Shown here piece after piece: positions 1-6,200 of a stretch of 9,291 nt of DNA. Every line of letters starts with the position of its first letter. Within the stretch, counting starts at the first letter, position 1. The stretch is from Canibacter zhuwentaonis (lineage in GTDB: Bacteria; Actinomycetota; Actinomycetes; Actinomycetales; Microbacteriaceae): the NCBI RefSeq assembly GCF_018531125.1, contig NZ_JAHDSY010000017.1. One strand, given 5' to 3'. A model generated the notes under the pieces. That model saw only the letters and a program-made list of their open reading frames with translations. It did not search any database and was not told the origin of the DNA. The position numbers and the translations under genes are program-made.

Positions 1-37
1 AGGTGCAGGTTGCTGTGGATGCTCTACCACCAGCACC
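1..37 (+). repeat. Direct repeat A, copy 1 (entry to Pro-rich stalk)
   Basis: These 37 bases are identical to 1769-1805 in the second surface-protein gene and encode the junction VQVAVDALPPAP between ectodomain and stalk. The repeat begins at the window edge, so it may extend further upstream. Confidence 0.85.
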
Positions 38-484
38 AAAGCCAGCACCGGAGCAGAAGCCAGCACCAGAGACGGAGACAGAACCGGAGTCAGAGCCAGC
101 ACCGTCAGAGCCAGCGCCAGCTCCAGCACCCCAGCACCAGAGACGGAGATGGAGACAGCACCGGAGACAGCGCCATCAGAGCCTGAGCAGGAGCCAGCAC
201 CATCACCGGCACCAGAGCCAGAGTCAGAGACGGAGTCAGAACCGGTACCACCGGTGATGCCGGAACAGCCACCACCGTCAGTGCCTGTTGTGCCGGAAAC
301 ACCGGTAGCACCGGAGTCTGTTGCGCCAGTAGAAACGCCTGCGGATAGTAGTGAAACAGGTGCTAGGACACTGGTAAACACGGGTGCCGTGGGAACGGTT
401 GTACCGTTGTTGGGTGGTGTTTTTGCCCTCCTGGGTGCTAGTGTGGTTATCGCCACTGCTCGCCGCCGCAGCAGTAGGGCATAG
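1..484 (+). pseudogene. C-terminal part of a Pro-rich, sortase-anchored surface protein, 5' partial and frameshifted
   Basis: This is the 3' end of a surface-protein gene whose start lies outside the window. From position 3 it reads VQVAVDALPPAP, identical to the stalk entry of the paralogue at 676-2325, then a Pro/Glu/Ala/Thr-rich stalk. The stalk runs in one frame to about position 128 and continues in another from about 131. The break sits at CCCC (129-132), where an expected Pro codon has lost one base or two bases were added. The resumed frame ends in a cell-wall sorting signal: LVNTG (371-385), a hydrophobic helix and an RRRSSRA tail, stop at 482-484. LxNTG followed by helix and Arg tail is known for sortase substrates in Actinobacteria. 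If the shift is real, the product loses its anchor and ends at 257 in an Arg/His/Gln-rich tail. A sequencing or assembly error is the alternative. Surface anchoring is well supported; the ligand or function is unknown. Confidence 0.75.
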
Positions 485-506
485 TTTAGCTACTGTGTTT
501 TAACAC
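411..506 (+). repeat. 96-bp direct repeat B, copy 1 (anchor helix, tail, stop and 3' UTR)
   Basis: Base-for-base identical to 2252-2347. It covers the membrane-anchor helix, the RRRSSRA tail, the TAG stop and about 20 bases of 3' UTR. Identity across synonymous and non-coding positions, while neighbouring stalk sequence has diverged, points to recent duplication or gene conversion. Confidence 0.9.
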
Positions 507-516
507 GACAGTTCAG

Positions 517-560
517 AGAGAACCCCTTGGATTCGCTAACACCAGTTCAAGGGGTTCTCT
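517..560 (+). terminator. Hairpin terminator after first surface-protein gene
   Basis: A perfect 13-bp stem (AGAGAACCCCTTG, 517-529, with CAAGGGGTTCTCT, 548-560) encloses an 18-nt loop, 32 bases after the stop codon. The tract after it (GCGTTTAG) has only a short T run, so termination may be weak or the hairpin may instead stabilise the 3' end. A homologous hairpin follows the paralogue at 2356-2399. Confidence 0.65.
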
Positions 561-605
561 GCGTTTAGATTGTATGCACTGTTTTTGGTGCGTATGGGTT
601 TTAAC

Positions 606-636
606 TTGATTTATTCGGGGGGGGGGGGGGTATTCT
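606..636 (+). promoter_or_regulatory. Candidate phase-variable promoter with a 14-G spacer
   Basis: A run of exactly 14 G (617-630) lies between a -35-like TTGATT (606-611) and a -10-like TATTCT (631-636), giving a 19-bp spacer. It lies just upstream of the complete surface-protein gene. Each hexamer matches the consensus at four of six positions, so the promoter call is an inference; the G tract is seen directly. Slippage to 12 G would give the usual 17-bp spacing. The arrangement resembles the known poly-G spacer of the Neisseria meningitidis porA promoter. A second -10-like TATTGT is at 641-646. Confidence 0.6.
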
Positions 637-661
637 TAGTTATTGTAAGGTATTCCTGATT

Positions 662-678
662 AAGGGGGGTTTGTTTTG
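662..678 (+). promoter_or_regulatory. G-rich ribosome binding site and TTG start
   Basis: AAGGGGGG (662-669) is six bases before the TTG at 676. It resembles AAGGAGG but contains six G in a row. No in-frame ATG or GTG gives a better signal peptide, and the TTG is followed directly by Lys-Arg and a hydrophobic stretch, which fixes the start. Confidence 0.7.
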
Positions 679-2325
679 AAACGATTGGTTTCAGGGTTTT
701 TTGGGGCGCGTAGTATCGCGTCTACTATGCTCGTGTTGGGTCTGGTGTTGGGGGTTTTGGTTACGCCGCAGCCGGCGGGAGCGCTTGACCAGTCTACAAC
801 CGGGCAGTCTACATCTAGAACCGTTGCTTCTTCCGCAGCGCGGGTAAATACTGTTAGTGCGCAGGTTGCTAGCCTGGTGGCGCGTAGTGTTTCAAACGTG
901 TTGTTGCGTGATGTTGTTGCAGCGACTATGGGTTTGTTTAACACTAAGACACCCGCTGGTTTTGTAACACGTTTAACTACTCCCACCGCAGGTGATATAT
1001 CAACCACAACCGAGGTGGATAATAAGATGGGGTATCTTCCCGGGGATTCTGTCACGATTACTTCAACGGTAAGCGTAACGGGGAATGAGGCTAAGAGTGT
1101 TAGTGTTTATGTTTTTTTGCCGTCAGAGGAGGAGGGGTTTATTCACACTGGAGAGTTGAAACCCCAATGCATGGCAACTGGTAAAGCAAAATGCCCAATT
1201 GATGATAAGTGGACGTATGATGATATTATAGGGTACTTCACCACCGTGGTTGATAGTATCCCTGCCGGGGGTGGTCTAGTATTCAAGATAACCGGTCAGG
1301 CTGGGCTGCAGTCAAAACCACAGAATACGGATAGGATTCTAACGGGTGCTTTTGCCACTCCTGTTCAGGATGCTAATACGATGGATCAAATAGTTTATCC
1401 GATGAATCAGGATGGTGATCAGGGTAATAGTGGTTATTCTGGTGATTCGTTTAAGGTTAGGGAGGAAAAAGCTACTGTTACAGGAGTGTTTGATCTTACT
1501 GAGAGTGAGGAGAGCGGGACTGGTGGGGTTAGTGTTACTGTCACTGGAACACTAAAATGCACTGTGCCAGGTAGGGATGGGGATTATATTAACAGTCAGT
1601 TTACCCATGTTCTCCAGTCACCAGGTGATAATACTAAGCAGCAGCTATCTGAGGGTGTTTACAAGGGTAGTACTTGTACCGTAACTGTTGATAAGGTTGA
1701 AGTTCCCGCTGATTGGGAGTGGGCTCCTACTACGGATCCGGTGAGGCAGAGGGTGACGGAGAATACTGAGGTGCAGGTTGCTGTGGATGCTCTACCACCA
1801 GCACCGGAGCAGGAGACAGTACCGGAGCAGGAGTTACCAGCACCAGTGGAGCCGGTTGCGCCGGAAACGCCGATGCAACCAGCGCCTGAGTCAATGCCAG
1901 TGCCATCAGCACCGGAACAGGAGTCAGAGCCAGCACCGTCACCTGTGCCACCAATGCCAGAACCTGTGCTACCGGTGATGCCAGCGGTGCCGGAAACACC
2001 GTTACCATCAGAGCCTGAGCAGGAGTTAGCGCCAGAACCAGCGCCTGAGCCAGAACCAATGCTAGAACCAGCGCCTGCGCCAGCTCCAGTGCCAGCACCT
2101 GTTGTGCCTGTTGTGCCGGAAGCACCGGTGACACCGGACACTCCGGTAGTGCCTGTGCCTGTGCCTGCGGAGACTCCTGTGGGTGATAGTGTAACAACTG
2201 GTGGTAGGGTATTGGCGAACACTGGTGCCGGGTGGATTGTTGCGCCGTTTGTGGGTGGTGTTTTTGCCCTCCTGGGTGCTAGTGTGGTTATCGCCACTGC
2301 TCGCCGCCGCAGCAGTAGGGCATAG
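676..2325 (+). CDS. Secreted, sortase-anchored Pro-rich surface protein (LANTG type)
   Basis: The 549-residue protein has the layout of a Gram-positive cell-wall-anchored adhesin or antigen. Residues 1-36 are a signal peptide (MKRLV start, hydrophobic core about 14-30, AGA cleavage site at 34-36). Residues 37 to about 370 form the ectodomain, with two Cys pairs (C165/C173, C295/C334) that could form disulfides. The GYLPGDSVTITSTV stretch at 119-132 looks like the start of an Ig-like or DUF11-like beta domain, and about 265-370 resembles a prealbumin/DUF5979-like module; both assignments are by eye. Residues 374 to about 500 are a Pro/Glu/Ala/Val stalk. LANTG (513-517), a helix (about 519-540) and RRRSSRA make the sorting signal, likely for a class E-type sortase. 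The ectodomain is visibly more AT-rich than the men genes. It is a paralogue of the gene at 1-484 and probably switched by the G14 tract. No enzymatic motif is seen; the binding partner is unknown. Confidence 0.88.
   Translation: MKRLVSGFFGARSIASTMLVLGLVLGVLVTPQPAGALDQSTTGQSTSRTVASSAARVNTVSAQVASLVARSVSNVLLRDVVAATMGLFNTKTPAGFVTRLTTPTAGDISTTTEVDNKMGYLPGDSVTITSTVSVTGNEAKSVSVYVFLPSEEEGFIHTGELKPQCMATGKAKCPIDDKWTYDDIIGYFTTVVDSIPAGGGLVFKITGQAGLQSKPQNTDRILTGAFATPVQDANTMDQIVYPMNQDGDQGNSGYSGDSFKVREEKATVTGVFDLTESEESGTGGVSVTVTGTLKCTVPGRDGDYINSQFTHVLQSPGDNTKQQLSEGVYKGSTCTVTVDKVEVPADWEWAPTTDPVRQRVTENTEVQVAVDALPPAPEQETVPEQELPAPVEPVAPETPMQPAPESMPVPSAPEQESEPAPSPVPPMPEPVLPVMPAVPETPLPSEPEQELAPEPAPEPEPMLEPAPAPAPVPAPVVPVVPEAPVTPDTPVVPVPVPAETPVGDSVTTGGRVLANTGAGWIVAPFVGGVFALLGASVVIATARRRSSRA
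1769..1805 (+). repeat. Direct repeat A, copy 2
   Basis: Identical to bases 1-37. It marks the end of the ectodomain and the start of the Pro/Glu/Ala stalk in the second paralogue. The stalks that follow differ in length and order of repeats (stop codon about 481 bases from repeat start in copy 1's gene, about 555 in this one), while both ends of the stalk are conserved. Confidence 0.85.
1793..2185 (+). repeat. Pro/Glu/Ala stalk-encoding low-complexity repeats
   Basis: Irregular short repeats built from CCA-GCA-CCG-GAG-like units encode PAPE/PEPE-type runs that would hold the ectodomain away from the wall. The matching stretch in the first paralogue spans roughly 27-350. The composition leaves several other frames on both strands free of stops, which explains the spurious long open frames here. 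Such repeats are prone to length change. Confidence 0.8.
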
Positions 2326-2347
2326 TTTAGCTACTGTGTTTTAACAC
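2252..2347 (+). repeat. 96-bp direct repeat B, copy 2
   Basis: Perfect copy of 411-506, in the same orientation, with a 1841-bp offset. Recombination between the two copies would delete or duplicate one complete surface-protein unit, including the poly-G promoter region. Confidence 0.9.
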
Positions 2348-2355
2348 TATAGTCA

Positions 2356-2399
2356 GGGGAACCCCTTGGATTCGTTGGTGCGAGTTCGAGGGGTTTTCT
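2356..2399 (+). terminator. Hairpin terminator after second surface-protein gene
   Basis: A 13-bp stem (2356-2368 with 2387-2399) and an 18-nt loop match the position, arm length and loop length of the hairpin at 517-560. The arms have changed in sequence but still pair through four G-T wobbles, which suggests selection on the structure. It is followed by GTGTTTAG rather than a clear T run. Confidence 0.65.
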
Positions 2400-2434
2400 G
2401 TGTTTAGATTGTGTGCCCTCTGATTGCGCGCAGT

Positions 2435-2919
2435 ATGAAACCACAACCGGTATTACTTCTGATAACGGCTGAATATCGCACACAAAACCCGGCAACGGGT
2501 GTAGTGTTCGAGAAAACGATACAGCAACAGATACGCAGATTGAAGAGGTGCTAGTGCGATCCGCTGCCACCTATCGAGAGCGGCGCAAACAGAGCGTGCA
2601 GCAGCGTGCTGGGTTCGTGGCGAAAGTCGCATAGATCTTTGTTGAACGCAAAAACGAGCTGGCGCGGGCGCTCGCCACCGAGATGGGCAAAACCTATGCT
2701 GAATCACTCGACGAGGTGCAGTTTGCGGCGGATATTATCGAATACTACGCCGTGCATGAGCCTGCGTTGATAACAGACTACGAGATTCCGCGCACCGTTT
2801 TGGGCAAAGTGTATATCGAGCACAAGCCCGTTGGCGCGCTGCTGGGAATTATGCCGCAGAACTTCCCGCTATTTCGTAGCGGAATAGCCTGTAGCGGTTG
2901 CGAGTTTAGCGGTTTTTGA
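2435..2919 (+). pseudogene. Degraded N-terminal fragment of an aldehyde dehydrogenase (succinate-semialdehyde dehydrogenase type)
   Basis: Spliced across frames, this reads like the first 145 or so residues of a GabD/SSADH-family NAD(P)-dependent aldehyde dehydrogenase. From ATG at 2435 one frame gives YRTQNPATGVVFEKT, the usual N-terminal NPATG motif. A shift near 2513-2518 (AAAA run) moves to another frame reading DTQIEEVL and on to FVERKNELARALATEMGKTYAESLDEVQ. TAG at 2632-2634 interrupts this frame. GALLGIMPQNFP (ending 2868) matches the family's G-x-x-x-x-I-x-P-W-N-F-P segment with Trp replaced by Gln. A further shift near 2875 is likely, and homology then stops. The catalytic Cys and Glu regions and about two thirds of the roughly 460-residue enzyme are missing. 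It is clearly non-functional. The intact family oxidises succinate semialdehyde or related aldehydes. From 2869 to 2947 nothing else is recognisable. Confidence 0.82.
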
Positions 2920-2947
2920 GACGGTGGTGCTAATGCCCGAGCTGAAA

Positions 2948-4015
2948 TTACTGCGATTGCAGTAAGAACTGGTAACAGTAGCTCAGGCGTTGACGCCACC
3001 ATTTTTCCCTGTGCGGGGGTGCTTTTAGGGCTTCTAAACGTGCCGGATCAGCTGTGATCGGGGTTGTTGCGTCAATAAATCCGTGCTGGGATGATAGGTG
3101 CGGTTCGCACACATCCGCTTTGAACAGGGCGGTGGTGCCTAGCCCGCAGGCACCGTACAGGGCGTTATCTGGCAGAGCCGCGGCGAGGCGAGCGCCCATG
3201 CCGACGCCGATTGAGCTGTCAAGCGCGCTAGAAACCACCACGGGCAGACCCGCAGCGACCGTGATTTGCAGGGCGCGAGCTATGCCGCCCAGCGGTGCGG
3301 CTTTTATAACTAACAGGTCGGCGGCTTTGGTGCGGGCAACCAGCAGCGGATCGTGCGCGTGCCGGACGCTCTCATCCGCCGCAATAAGAGTGTTAATTCC
3401 CGCTTTGACCAGCTGTTTTTTGAGTTTGCTCAGCTCGGCGACGCTTTTGCAGGGTTGTTCTGCGTAGTCGACCGTGAACTCCGCCAGTGCGCGCAGTGCG
3501 GCGGTTGCCTCGGGCACGCTCCACGCACCGTTTGCATCAACCCGAATGAGGGCGTTTGTGCCCAGGGCTTCGCGCACCGCTCGTACCCGCGCAATATCAT
3601 CGGCGAGAGTTTGCCCCCGCTCGGCAACCTTAACCTTTACCGTTGTGCACCCTGTGAATCTGGCTAAAACCTCGGGCACGTGCGTGGCATTAACCGCAGG
3701 AACGGTTGCGTTAACAGCGATAATTCTGCGCCGGGGGGCGGGGATTTTGTGCCAGCCGTACGCGATCGCGGCGGCAAGCCAGGGCGCTGCGCTGGCAGTG
3801 TTGTATTCGGGAAACGGTGCGAACTCGCAGTCGCGCTCTGCGCCTTTAAAAATCATTATTTCACGGTTTATAACGCCCCTGAAGCGGGTGTTCAGGGGAA
3901 GCCTTACAAGCTGCGCGCGCTCCTGCAGCTCAGCTAGCGGCGGCAGTGTAGCACGCTGCGGCGCAGCTGCGCCGTCTGCAAAAGCGTTTTTCAAAGGGTT
4001 TTCTGATGTGCGCAT
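2948..4015 (-). CDS. menC: o-Succinylbenzoate synthase
   Basis: MenC, an enolase-superfamily enzyme of menaquinone synthesis, dehydrates SHCHC to o-succinylbenzoate in the cytoplasm. The 355-residue product shows the expected catalytic set: the KVK pair (K127, K129), metal ligands D160 in RVDANGAW, E186 in YAEQP and D214 in AADES, and K238 in VIKAAPLGG as the second acid/base Lys. FRGVINRE and EFAPFPEY in the N-terminal capping domain are typical of actinobacterial MenC. The family usually has about 320-330 residues. The excess is an N-terminal extension of about 20 residues and a short C-terminal tail after KWWRQRL that may have been added by loss of the original stop. The ATG at 4015 is supported by a -10-like box seven bases upstream. 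The gene is divergent from menB with only 48 bp between, so the two are probably expressed together. All key residues are present. Confidence 0.93.
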   Translation of the reverse strand: MRTSENPLKNAFADGAAAPQRATLPPLAELQERAQLVRLPLNTRFRGVINREIMIFKGAERDCEFAPFPEYNTASAAPWLAAAIAYGWHKIPAPRRRIIAVNATVPAVNATHVPEVLARFTGCTTVKVKVAERGQTLADDIARVRAVREALGTNALIRVDANGAWSVPEATAALRALAEFTVDYAEQPCKSVAELSKLKKQLVKAGINTLIAADESVRHAHDPLLVARTKAADLLVIKAAPLGGIARALQITVAAGLPVVVSSALDSSIGVGMGARLAAALPDNALYGACGLGTTALFKADVCEPHLSSQHGFIDATTPITADPARLEALKAPPHREKWWRQRLSYCYQFLLQSQ

Positions 4016-4063
4016 ACTCTCTAATCTAGCGCGTTTTGAGTAAGAGCGAGTAAACTTAGCTGC
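4016..4063. promoter_or_regulatory. Divergent menC/menB promoter region, both transcripts possibly leaderless
   Basis: This 48-bp gap must serve both genes. On the plus strand TAAACT (4051-4056) ends seven bases before the menB ATG. On the minus strand TAGATT (complement of 4023-4028) ends seven bases before the menC ATG. Both fit the actinobacterial TANNNT -10 pattern. At that spacing transcription would start at or next to the A of the start codon. menB has no Shine-Dalgarno sequence, in line with a leaderless mRNA; menC has only a too-close AGAGAG. No convincing -35 is visible for either. Confidence 0.5.
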
Positions 4064-4960
4064 ATGAGTGCAGAGGTTTCAGAACTGTTTGAGGCGGCGA
4101 TCTGGTGCGAAATGCCGGGCTTCGAGAACTACCAAGATATTACCGCCCACACCAGCAAAGACGGTAAAATCGCGAGAATCGCTTTTAATCGACCCGAAGT
4201 GCGCAACGCTTTCAGGCCGCAAACGGTTGACGAGCTTTACGATGCGCTTGAAAAAACGCGTGTTAACTCGCGCATCGGCGTTGTTTTGCTAACGGGTAAC
4301 GGGCCAAGCCCAAAAGATGGCGGCTGGGCTTTCTGTTCCGGCGGCGACCAGCGTATTCGCGGTAAAGACGGGTATATGTACGAGGGCGAGACGGATGCCG
4401 CCGGCGCGGGCCGGCTGCACATTCTGGAGGTGCAGCGGCTGATCCGCTTTATGCCCAAGGTTGTTATTGCGCTTGTGCCCGGCTGGGCGGCTGGCGGCGG
4501 GCACTCGCTAAATGTTGTGTGCGATCTCAGTATTGCGTCGCGTGAGCACGGGCGTTTTAAGCAGACCGACGTTGATGTTGGCTCTTTTGACGCGGGATAC
4601 GGATCGGCCTACTTTGCGCGCCAGATAGGGCAGAAACGCGCACGGGAGATTTTCTTTTTAGCGCAGGAGTATTCCGCTGAGCGCGCCTGCGCGATGGGGG
4701 TTGTGAATCTGGTTGTGCCACACGCAGAACTGGAGCGCGCGGGTGTTGAGTGGGCGCGGATAATTCTGGGCAAATCACCCACCGCAATCAGAATGCTGAA
4801 ATACGCTTTTAATGCGGTTGATGACGGGATTGTGGGGCAGCAGCTGTTTGCCGGTGAGGCCACGCGGCTTGCTTACGGCACCGCCGAGGCTGCTGAAGGG
4901 CGCGACAGCTTCTTAGAGAAGCGCGACCCTGACTGGTCGGCTTACCCCTATCATTTCTAA
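4064..4960 (+). CDS. menB: 1,4-Dihydroxy-2-naphthoyl-CoA synthase
   Basis: MenB, a crotonase-fold enzyme, converts o-succinylbenzoyl-CoA to 1,4-dihydroxy-2-naphthoyl-CoA by intramolecular Claisen condensation. The 298 residues follow the Mycobacterium tuberculosis enzyme nearly motif by motif: FNRPEVRNAFRP (41-52), LLTGNGPSPKDGGWAFCSGGDQRIRG (75-100, CoA and oxyanion-hole region), GRLHILEVQRLIRFMPKVV, GWAAGGGHSL (140-149), RFKQTDVDVGSFD, and QQLFAGEATRLAY near the C-terminus. D169, S174, D176 and Y271 align with Mtb D185, S190, D192 and Y287. D169 is the internal carboxylate that replaces bicarbonate in this subclass. The N-terminus is slightly shorter than the mycobacterial one. The gene lacks a Shine-Dalgarno sequence but has a -10-like box just upstream of ATG. 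It is followed by menE after one base. The identification is very secure. Confidence 0.97.
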   Translation: MSAEVSELFEAAIWCEMPGFENYQDITAHTSKDGKIARIAFNRPEVRNAFRPQTVDELYDALEKTRVNSRIGVVLLTGNGPSPKDGGWAFCSGGDQRIRGKDGYMYEGETDAAGAGRLHILEVQRLIRFMPKVVIALVPGWAAGGGHSLNVVCDLSIASREHGRFKQTDVDVGSFDAGYGSAYFARQIGQKRAREIFFLAQEYSAERACAMGVVNLVVPHAELERAGVEWARIILGKSPTAIRMLKYAFNAVDDGIVGQQLFAGEATRLAYGTAEAAEGRDSFLEKRDPDWSAYPYHF

Positions 4961-4961
4961 A

Positions 4962-6200
4962 ATGCGCGGCAGAGAGCTGGAAACGGTAGCGGCCGCGGGC
5001 GAGCAGCTGTATTGCGCCCTGGAGCAGGCACTGCGGGGCGGATCGCCGGTGCTCCCGATACCGCAAAAAATGAGCGCAGAACTCGCCCGGGCGCTGCACG
5101 GTCTAGCTGGAGGGGCGCGCCCAGGTGAGGTGGGGGTGCGCCTTGACACCGCGGTTGTGATAGCCACTTCCGGATCCACTGGCACGCCAAAACTCGTGGA
5201 ATTAAGCGCGAGTGCGCTGTTGGCAAACGCAAATGCTTCACGTGAAACACTGGGCGATGACGGGCAGTGGCTGATTGCTTTGCCAACTCACACAATGGGG
5301 GGATTAGGGCAGCTGGTGCGCAGTATTTGCTCCGGCATTAAGCCTCACTATGCGGCAGACTACGGCAATCCCGAGGCCTTGGTGCAAGCCGCGCAGCGCA
5401 TGACGGAGCCCGTGAAATACACCTCACTTGTGCCCGCGCAGCTCTACAGGCTACTAGAACTTGCGCAACGTGATCCGTGCGCGGCAGATGTGCTGCGCGG
5501 ATTTCGAGCGGTGCTGGTGGGTGGCGGGCTGGTGAGCCTGGAACTGCGACAGCGGGCGCACGAGCTGGGCGTTAATCTGGTGCGCACCTACGGCGCAACC
5601 GAAACCGCAGGTGGCTGCGTGTATGACGGTGTTGAGATTGGTGACACAAAAATTAGGGTGCGCGGCGGTGAAGTGCAGCTTGCGGGTAGTAATTTGGCGA
5701 GCGGATACCTCAACAGAGAGCTTGAAAACCTGGCGTTTGTAACTGAAAAAAATGCGGCGGGTCAGCTGGAAAGGTGGTATCGCACGGGCGATTCCGGATA
5801 TTTGATGGGCGGTATGCTCGATATTACAGGCAGACTAGACAGGGTTTTAATTTCGGGCGGGATTAATATTTCGCTCGAGAGCATCGAACAGGTTGCCCAG
5901 CGCGTGCCGGGGGTTGCGGAGTGCTGCGCGGCTATTATTGCGGATGAGCAGTGGGGGCATCGGGCAGTGCTCGCGGTTGTGCCAGACCGTGCTGTGCTAG
6001 AAGATTCTGCGGGCGCGCAGTTGGCGTTGTGCGAACTAGAAAATATTTCACCGCTGCTTGCCGCTGATATTAAAGCGCGTTTGCGCAGCGAAATTGGCGC
6101 AGGAGCGGTGCCAAAACGGCTGTGCGCGGTGGCAAATATTCCGTATTTGCAGAGCGGCAAACCCGATCTGCAAAAAATAAAGCAGCTTCACGGTGATTAG
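4962..6200 (+). CDS. menE: o-Succinylbenzoate-CoA ligase
   Basis: MenE is an ANL-superfamily adenylating enzyme that makes o-succinylbenzoyl-CoA from o-succinylbenzoate, ATP and CoA, supplying MenB. The 412 residues contain the P-loop TSGSTGTPK (69-77), YGATETAGG (210-218), YRTGD (273-277), GRLDRVLISGG (290-300, hinge to the C-terminal domain) and SGKPD with the adenylation Lys K400. It is shorter than the E. coli enzyme (about 450 residues), mainly through a reduced N-terminal region, as is common in Actinobacteria. The ATG lies one base after the menB stop with no clear Shine-Dalgarno sequence, so translation is probably coupled to menB. The reading frame ends inside a perfect hairpin at 6189-6219. 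Substrate assignment rests on both motifs and operon context; from the protein alone it would be a general acyl-CoA ligase. Confidence 0.93.
   Translation: MRGRELETVAAAGEQLYCALEQALRGGSPVLPIPQKMSAELARALHGLAGGARPGEVGVRLDTAVVIATSGSTGTPKLVELSASALLANANASRETLGDDGQWLIALPTHTMGGLGQLVRSICSGIKPHYAADYGNPEALVQAAQRMTEPVKYTSLVPAQLYRLLELAQRDPCAADVLRGFRAVLVGGGLVSLELRQRAHELGVNLVRTYGATETAGGCVYDGVEIGDTKIRVRGGEVQLAGSNLASGYLNRELENLAFVTEKNAAGQLERWYRTGDSGYLMGGMLDITGRLDRVLISGGINISLESIEQVAQRVPGVAECCAAIIADEQWGHRAVLAVVPDRAVLEDSAGAQLALCELENISPLLAADIKARLRSEIGAGAVPKRLCAVANIPYLQSGKPDLQKIKQLHGD

Noticed and set aside
660..1055. 131-residue open frame on the minus strand over the start of the surface protein.
   Set aside because: It overlaps the signal-peptide region of a well-supported gene and shows no family motif or ribosome binding site.
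1659..2297. Long open frames on the minus strand opposite the Pro-rich stalk (Gly/Thr/Ser-rich, 212 and 155 residues).
   Set aside because: They mirror the repetitive CCN/GAG codons of the real gene, which lack stops in several frames. They have no start signals, and the plus-strand protein has a clear signal peptide and anchor.
1..2347. Insertion sequence or composite transposon bounded by the direct repeats.
   Set aside because: No transposase, terminal inverted repeats or target duplication is visible; gene duplication explains the repeats.
1..2400. CRISPR array, because of the repeated units in the stalk regions.
   Set aside because: The repeats are short, irregular, in phase with codons and lack evenly sized unique spacers.
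2869..3002. Short translated stretch GNSSSGVDATIF and neighbouring frames beyond the aldehyde dehydrogenase remnant.
   Set aside because: It resembles no family that I can name and overlaps the 3' end of menC; kept only as unexplained sequence.
3054..4043. Several plus-strand open frames inside menC (137, 104, 189 and 85 residues).
   Set aside because: They are shadows of menC, whose catalytic residues are all present on the minus strand.
5762..6160. 132-residue minus-strand frame inside menE.
   Set aside because: It is low-complexity Ser/Ala-rich sequence complementary to a conserved acyl-CoA ligase domain; no independent support.
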